Assembly (NCBI GenBank): GCA_003170935.1
Contig: PMYA01000040.1
Coordinates: 1 to 10,139, forward strand
Direction: 5' to 3'
DNA: 10,139 nucleotides
Origin: Methanobacteriota archaeon
GTDB taxonomy: Archaea > Halobacteriota > Bog-38 > Methanoflorentales > Methanoflorentaceae
Part shown: positions 7,201 through 10,139 of the stretch, piece by piece
How positions within the stretch are numbered: position 1 is the first letter of the stretch
Layout of the letters: each line of letters begins with the position of its first letter
The notes under the pieces: model-generated
Databases searched by the model: none
What the model was told of the DNA's origin: nothing
What the model saw: only the letters and a program-made list of their open reading frames with translations
Program-made: the position numbers and the translations under genes

Positions 7201-9546
7201 CTTTCGCACAGCCTCTTGAGCAGTCTTGAGAGCCGTGAGATCAACAATGGAAACCACACTCCTTTGGGTTCCTGGAATCAGTGCTACTGTCATAAAGGCT
7301 TCTCTTAGCCTTCCATCTTTTGTAAGGAGTCTGAACTCATATCCTTTCGGAGCGCTACCTTCATCGCGTCGACGTGTGCGATGATATGTTTTCATTAGCT
7401 CAAGATCTTCCGGAGCGACGAAATCTGTCCACGGTTTCAGACCTTCAACTTCGTTCTTGCTATAACCGGTGAGGTGCTCCAGTATGCCATTTACCATTGC
7501 AACGGTCATGTCTTCTTCCACAATGGCCATGCCCGTCGCGGTGCTCTCAAAAATGGCGCGGTAGTACGCTTCGCTTTCGAGCAGGGCAAGCTCCATTTGT
7601 TTGCGATCACTAATGTCTATGAAGCTCTCGAGCAGGTAAGCGTGCCCCCCAAGCGTAATTTTGCTCACTGATTTGAGAATCGGACGGCTCTTCCCGTCTG
7701 CCGTAAGCAAAACACGTTCCGCGTTGTCGACGGTTTGCCCGAGATCAGTTATCGGGCAACGTCCCACAGCGGCAGGACAGATAAATCGATGGCAGACTGA
7801 ACCGATAATAGCTTCCTTAGACGCTCCAAACAGGTGCGCGGCTGTCGTGTTGACATCGACAATCCTGTGCGTTTTTGGATCAATAAGCGCGATTCCCGTT
7901 TGCACTGATTCGAAAATCGCTTTCTGTTGTGCTTCACGTTGTTTAATCTCCTGTTGCGCGGTCCATCGTGACTCCTCCACCCCTATTGCCGACACTGTAA
8001 GCTGCACTATCCGTAAATCCTCAGTGCTGGGACTTCTGTCGTCGGTGAATATCAAGGCGAGCGCTCCAACGGGTTCAGCGGCAGCGATCGCTAAAGTGCC
8101 GATGTACGTCTGCCAGTTGTAGCGCTGAACACTTGGGTCTGTTTGCGCGAACTCCGACCGAGACAAATCTCGAATCACGGCTGGTTCAAGCGCGCTCCGT
8201 TGAGCTGATTCGAAAAGAAGCTGCCCATCCGAAAACTCTCTGAGGCCCCAGCCTTCGGGTGCGTTCCAGCGCCCCCATGCCTCGTTTTGTTCTCCAAAAT
8301 GCACGTAGAACGCACTTGATGCTTCCAATAAGTCGCCGCATAACGCTGTCAGGCTGCTAATATTGCGTATAGGGTCTGGCCCAAATTTAAGAAGACACTC
8401 GTTAAATGAAGCGAGCCGTTCCTGCGTGCGTTTTCGGTCGCTTATATCGTGAACGAAGGAAGTCGCAAATTTCTGACTATCAATGGTCCAGGGCGCATAA
8501 GAGGTTTCAGTTTCAAACAGACTCCCGTCTTTTCGCTGCGCTTGGGATTCGTGTGTTCCTCTCTGCGAGAATGTATCTTGCACAAAGTGGATGAAAGCTT
8601 CAGAAGCGGATTTCTGCATCTGCTGCGGCGCGAGCGACACGAGCGGCTTGCCACGGGCCTCCTCAGCTGTATAGCCGAACATCTTTTCTGCAGCAGGATT
8701 CCAGAACACAATATCTCCGCTCGCGTTTGTGGTTATGATGGCGTCTGTTGCGGTCTCCACAACGGAACGAAAGCGCGCCTCATTCTCGGCGATTGCCGCT
8801 TCCATCTTTTTTTGCTCGGAGACATCGCGGACTATTGCTGTTGCGAACGTGCCCTCTTTTGTTTTCCACGAGGCAAAGCTAGGCTCTGCAGGAAACTCGG
8901 TGCCGTCTTTTCTGCGCCATAGCGTGAATGACGGCGGCACATAGGTTTCACGAGTGCCTAGCTCAGGGAGCATCCTGAAGAAGCCAGCTTTGGCGGATTC
9001 TGGAATGATTGCCGTGACTGATTGGCCTGTGATCTCATCGGCTGTCCATCCGAACGTTCTTTCTGCAGCCTTGTTCCAATAGGTGACGTTGCCCTGCATG
9101 TCCATCGAAAAAATGGCTTCCACCGCCGAATCGGTGACTGCTCGGAACCGGCTTTCGCTCTCCTTGAGTTGCACCGCAAAGGCGTGTCTGGTCAACGCCA
9201 TTTCAACGGTGGGAAAAAGTTCCGCTGTGTCGATCGGCTTCAGTAGGAATCCATAATGGCTCGTGTCTCTCACCCGCGCTAATGTGGACTCATCCGCCTG
9301 GCCCGTCAAGAAGATTATCGGGATTTCAAACTGATCATCGATCTCGCGAGCCGTTTCTATCCCATCTTTTTCACCTTTGAGCAGTATGTCCATAAGAATG
9401 AGATCTGGATGCAGCTCTTCTGTCATCCGTAGAGCGGCTTCACCGGTTGCGGCCACAGCCGGAACGTCATAACCGCTGCGCTTGAGGCGTTGCGCTATAT
9501 CTGCGGCAACAACGGCTTCATCTTCAACGACGAGGATCGTAGTCAT
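4207..9546 (-). CDS. giant REC-multi-PAS-GAF sensor histidine kinase
   Basis: A 1779-residue cytoplasmic kinase with no membrane segment. Approximate domains: REC 1-120 (E8-D9, phospho-acceptor D53, T81, K103); PAS 129-245; PAS 252-370; GAF 382-525; PAS 537-648 with a Cys cluster (C585, C590, C597); PAS 656-775; PAS A 783-893; PAS B1 901-1017; PAS B2 1025-1145; PAS A' 1162-1273; PAS B3 1281-1397; PAS B4 1405-1535; HisKA 1555-1620 with H1565 (SHDLQEPLRM); HATPase 1665-1775 (N box N1675 and N1679, G1 DNGIGI 1708-1713, G2 GTGIGL 1736-1741). The helix DVTERKKAELALADSEA recurs between PAS units and probably carries the signal as a coiled coil. Residues 783-1538 are a duplicated PAS triplet. Ligands are unknown; redox, heme, flavin or small molecules are all possible. 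The N-terminal REC suggests control by another kinase, such as the HisKA_2 kinase whose stop codon overlaps this ATG (ATGA). A GGGGGAG sequence lies almost directly before the ATG. Confidence 0.93.
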   Translation of the reverse strand: MTTILVVEDEAVVAADIAQRLKRSGYDVPAVAATGEAALRMTEELHPDLILMDILLKGEKDGIETAREIDDQFEIPIIFLTGQADESTLARVRDTSHYGFLLKPIDTAELFPTVEMALTRHAFAVQLKESESRFRAVTDSAVEAIFSMDMQGNVTYWNKAAERTFGWTADEITGQSVTAIIPESAKAGFFRMLPELGTRETYVPPSFTLWRRKDGTEFPAEPSFASWKTKEGTFATAIVRDVSEQKKMEAAIAENEARFRSVVETATDAIITTNASGDIVFWNPAAEKMFGYTAEEARGKPLVSLAPQQMQKSASEAFIHFVQDTFSQRGTHESQAQRKDGSLFETETSYAPWTIDSQKFATSFVHDISDRKRTQERLASFNECLLKFGPDPIRNISSLTALCGDLLEASSAFYVHFGEQNEAWGRWNAPEGWGLREFSDGQLLFESAQRSALEPAVIRDLSRSEFAQTDPSVQRYNWQTYIGTLAIAAAEPVGALALIFTDDRSPSTEDLRIVQLTVSAIGVEESRWTAQQEIKQREAQQKAIFESVQTGIALIDPKTHRIVDVNTTAAHLFGASKEAIIGSVCHRFICPAAVGRCPITDLGQTVDNAERVLLTADGKSRPILKSVSKITLGGHAYLLESFIDISDRKQMELALLESEAYYRAIFESTATGMAIVEEDMTVAMVNGILEHLTGYSKNEVEGLKPWTDFVAPEDLELMKTYHRTRRRDEGSAPKGYEFRLLTKDGRLREAFMTVALIPGTQRSVVSIVDLTALKTAQEAVRKQAGMLDAAHDCIVIFDDVGTLTYWNRGAERLYGWTKQEAEGQNVHALLQTTFPESREALWPKLLKSGLWEGELIHVTRDGVPVTVMSSWTLLKDEKGNVSSILEISSDITERKKAELALADSEATLRITFASMADGIVLNGLDRKVTDCNEAILHLTQRSREEIIGKPFTDLIAPEFRSQILETIPELLEKGAVRTNSKMLRKNGVSFDVEANVSLIKDSAGQPTAFLTVTRDVTERKKAELALADSEATLRATFATMVDGIVLTGLDEKVTDCNDAVLRLTQRSREEIIGKSFLDIFVAPEFRSQILETMPELLKKGAVRTYSKLLRKNGERVDLEANVSVMKDAAGQPTAFLTVTRDVTERMKAESVLHKAQEELRQDATVFNAAHDAILTLDPEGTITYWNRGAERLYGWTKQEAKGQNANALLRTQFPESREALWPKLLKSGLWEGELLHVTRDGVPVTVTSSWTLLKDEKGNVSAILEISSDVTERKKAELALADSEAKLRTTFASMADGVVTGGLDWKVTDCNEAILRITQRSKEEVIGKPFADLLTPEARSQILETIPELMEKGTIRTTDKMLRKRGESVDVEANVSLITDAAGQPTAFLAVIRDITERKKAELALADSEAKLRITFATMADGIVIVGLDEKVIDCNEAILRLTQRSREEIIGKPSADLLAPEFRSQIPDARKFLVGSILTRTMPGLREKGGVRTDSQLLRKNGESVDIEANISVIEDAVGQPAALLIVARDVTERKKMEHQLNSTLADLQRSNAELEQFAYIASHDLQEPLRMIASYIQLIEEDYKEKLDADADQYIAFAVEGAKRMQTLINDLLAYSRVGTRGEPLMPTSMKSVLSEAIANLEVAIEESHAVVTHDQLPTVLGDESQLIQLFQNLVGNAIKFKSDDAPAIHVGVEETKDDWVFSVRDNGIGIDMKYAERIFTVFQRLHSREEYAGTGIGLAVVKKIVERHGGRIWVESTPAKGSTFYFTLRKRGDSML
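4933..6063 (-). repeat. PAS-triplet repeat, copy 2 (A'-B3-B4)
   Basis: This encodes residues 1162-1538 of the large kinase. Exact 50-nt matches to copy 1 lie at 5861-5910 and 5948-5997. B3 shares residues with B1 (FASM, ETIPEL, KMLRK, ANVSL). B4 shares residues with B2 (FATM, GLDEK, a Met-Pro before the EKG/KKG turn, LLRKNGE). So the three-domain block was copied as a unit. B4 differs from the other B units by a net 12 extra residues. Confidence 0.85.
5116..5148 (-). other. 33-nt in-frame insertion private to PAS B4
   Basis: Aligned with the other three B units, B4 has 33 extra bases between matching GAGGAT and CTGYGAACGAAA segments (plus-strand sense; Y marks a C/T difference). The insert itself ends in GGGGAT, so it is bounded by near-identical 6-mers. 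It adds residues around 1467-1478 (IPDARKFLVGS). A further 3 nt nearby (about 5107-5109) bring the total to 12 codons. The reading frame is kept. Confidence 0.6.
6064..7200 (-). repeat. PAS-triplet repeat, copy 1 (A-B1-B2)
   Basis: This encodes residues 783-1161 of the large kinase. The A domain has a WNRGAERLYGW signature. The two B domains have DCNEA (B1) or DCNDA (B2) and TQRSREEIIGK. The A region matches the second copy at a constant offset of 1137 nt, with exact 50-nt identities at 6998-7047 and 7085-7134. By hand, the segment from about 6910 to 7047 has 8 mismatches in 138 bases, or roughly 94% identity. Confidence 0.85.
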
Positions 9547-10139
9547 TCTCCCCCACTCTTTTCAACGCGCGCACCCTCTGATTTAAACGTGATAATGAAC
9601 GTCGTCCCTTTCGTGCGATCGAGCGTGATGGTGCCTTCGAGCTGATTGACGAGCGCAGTCACGAGCTGCATACCCAACGAGTCGGTCGCGCGAAAGTCCA
9701 AATCAGCGGGGAATCCCACGCCGTCATCCGCTACGGTCAGCGTATGTACGCCGTTCGCACGCTGTAGTGCGACGGTAACGTCGCCCGTGCGTCCGTCCGG
9801 AAACGCGTACTTTAACGAGTTTGACACGAGCTCGTTGATGACGAGCCCGCAGGGAATGGCGGTATCCACGCCAAGCTGGACGTTCTCTATGTCAACAGCG
9901 ATCGTGATTGCTCTCCCGGGGACGTTGTACATCCGCAGAAGGTCGTCAACCAAGCTCTTGACGTAATCACCGAAGTCAATCTCTGCTAACGAGCCCGAGC
10001 GGTACAGCTTCTCGTGAATGAGCGCCATCGATCTGATCTGCCTCTGGCTCTCGTCGAGTATTTCGATCGTTTCTGGCTCAGTAGCTTGAGCCGCTTGCAG
10101 GCTGAGCAGGCTTGACACAACCTGCATGTTGTTCTTAAC
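9543..10139 (-). CDS. HisKA_2-type sensor histidine kinase, C-terminal part
   Basis: A partial gene: the frame stays open to the right edge, giving 198 visible residues. They begin VKNNMQVVSSLLSLQ, the conserved end of the HisKA_2 histidine box (usual form HHRVKNN...), so the phospho-accepting His should lie just outside the window. The following helix (to about residue 55, IRSMALIHEKLYRS) is typical of this kinase type. The HATPase part has an N box at 99-113 (LVINELVSNSLKYAF), G1 DDGVGFP at 138-144 and a short lid with SLGMQLV at 154-160. These features are usual for the HisKA_2/HWE group. The internal ATG at 10125-10127 lies inside the histidine box and is not the real start. The sensor part and promoter are outside. 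The stop overlaps the start of the giant kinase by ATGA, so the two are probably co-translated. It could donate phosphate to that kinase's N-terminal REC. Confidence 0.88.
   Translation of the reverse strand, partial: VKNNMQVVSSLLSLQAAQATEPETIEILDESQRQIRSMALIHEKLYRSGSLAEIDFGDYVKSLVDDLLRMYNVPGRAITIAVDIENVQLGVDTAIPCGLVINELVSNSLKYAFPDGRTGDVTVALQRANGVHTLTVADDGVGFPADLDFRATDSLGMQLVTALVNQLEGTITLDRTKGTTFIITFKSEGARVEKSGGE

Overview
The window suggests an archaeon, most likely a euryarchaeote of the methanogen-related class Methanomicrobia (Methanocella-like, Methanomicrobiales or ANME lineages are all possible). The reasons are a DUF1616 surface protein rich in N-x-T sequons, candidate BRE/TATA-type promoters (for example an AAGAAA-TTTAATAAT element at about 803-817), a T8 tract closing the signalling operon, and cytoplasmic histidine kinases built from many PAS domains. 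This assignment is inference; there is no rRNA or other marker gene here. All real genes lie on the minus strand, so the window is read from right to left.

Right and centre (10139 down to 2601): a tightly packed signalling operon of four genes. In transcription order they are (1) the C-terminal part of a HisKA_2-type histidine kinase that runs off the right edge; (2) a 1779-residue cytoplasmic kinase with the order REC - PAS - PAS - GAF - PAS x8 - HisKA - HATPase; (3) a 149-residue single-domain response regulator of the Rcp1 type; and (4) a 385-residue REC-HisKA-HATPase kinase. Genes 1/2 and 2/3 overlap by ATGA, and 3/4 are 2 nt apart. The set holds three HATPase modules and three REC domains but no DNA-binding or enzymatic output domain, so it looks like a multi-step phosphorelay whose output lies elsewhere. 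A hairpin plus T8 tract (2476-2525) probably ends the transcript.

The most notable structure is inside the large kinase. Six of its PAS domains form two copies of a three-domain block (A-B1-B2, then A'-B3-B4), repeated at an exact period of 1137 nt (379 codons) in the A domains. There are exact 50-nt matches between copies, and signature residues pair B1 with B3 and B2 with B4. This is a recent in-frame duplication of a whole PAS triplet. The last copy also carries a private 33-nt in-frame insertion.

Left (2336 down to 199): two cell-surface genes, each with its own candidate promoter. One is a 12-helix polysaccharide/oligosaccharide flippase of the MVF/Wzx type. The other is a small single-span DUF1616 protein whose outer domain has six N-x-T sequons. 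They may serve cell-surface glycan assembly. The last 198 bases at the left edge have no gene but contain a 14-bp perfect palindrome and related CACGTG-type elements. Gene-free stretches are 1-198, 676-1046 and 2337-2600.
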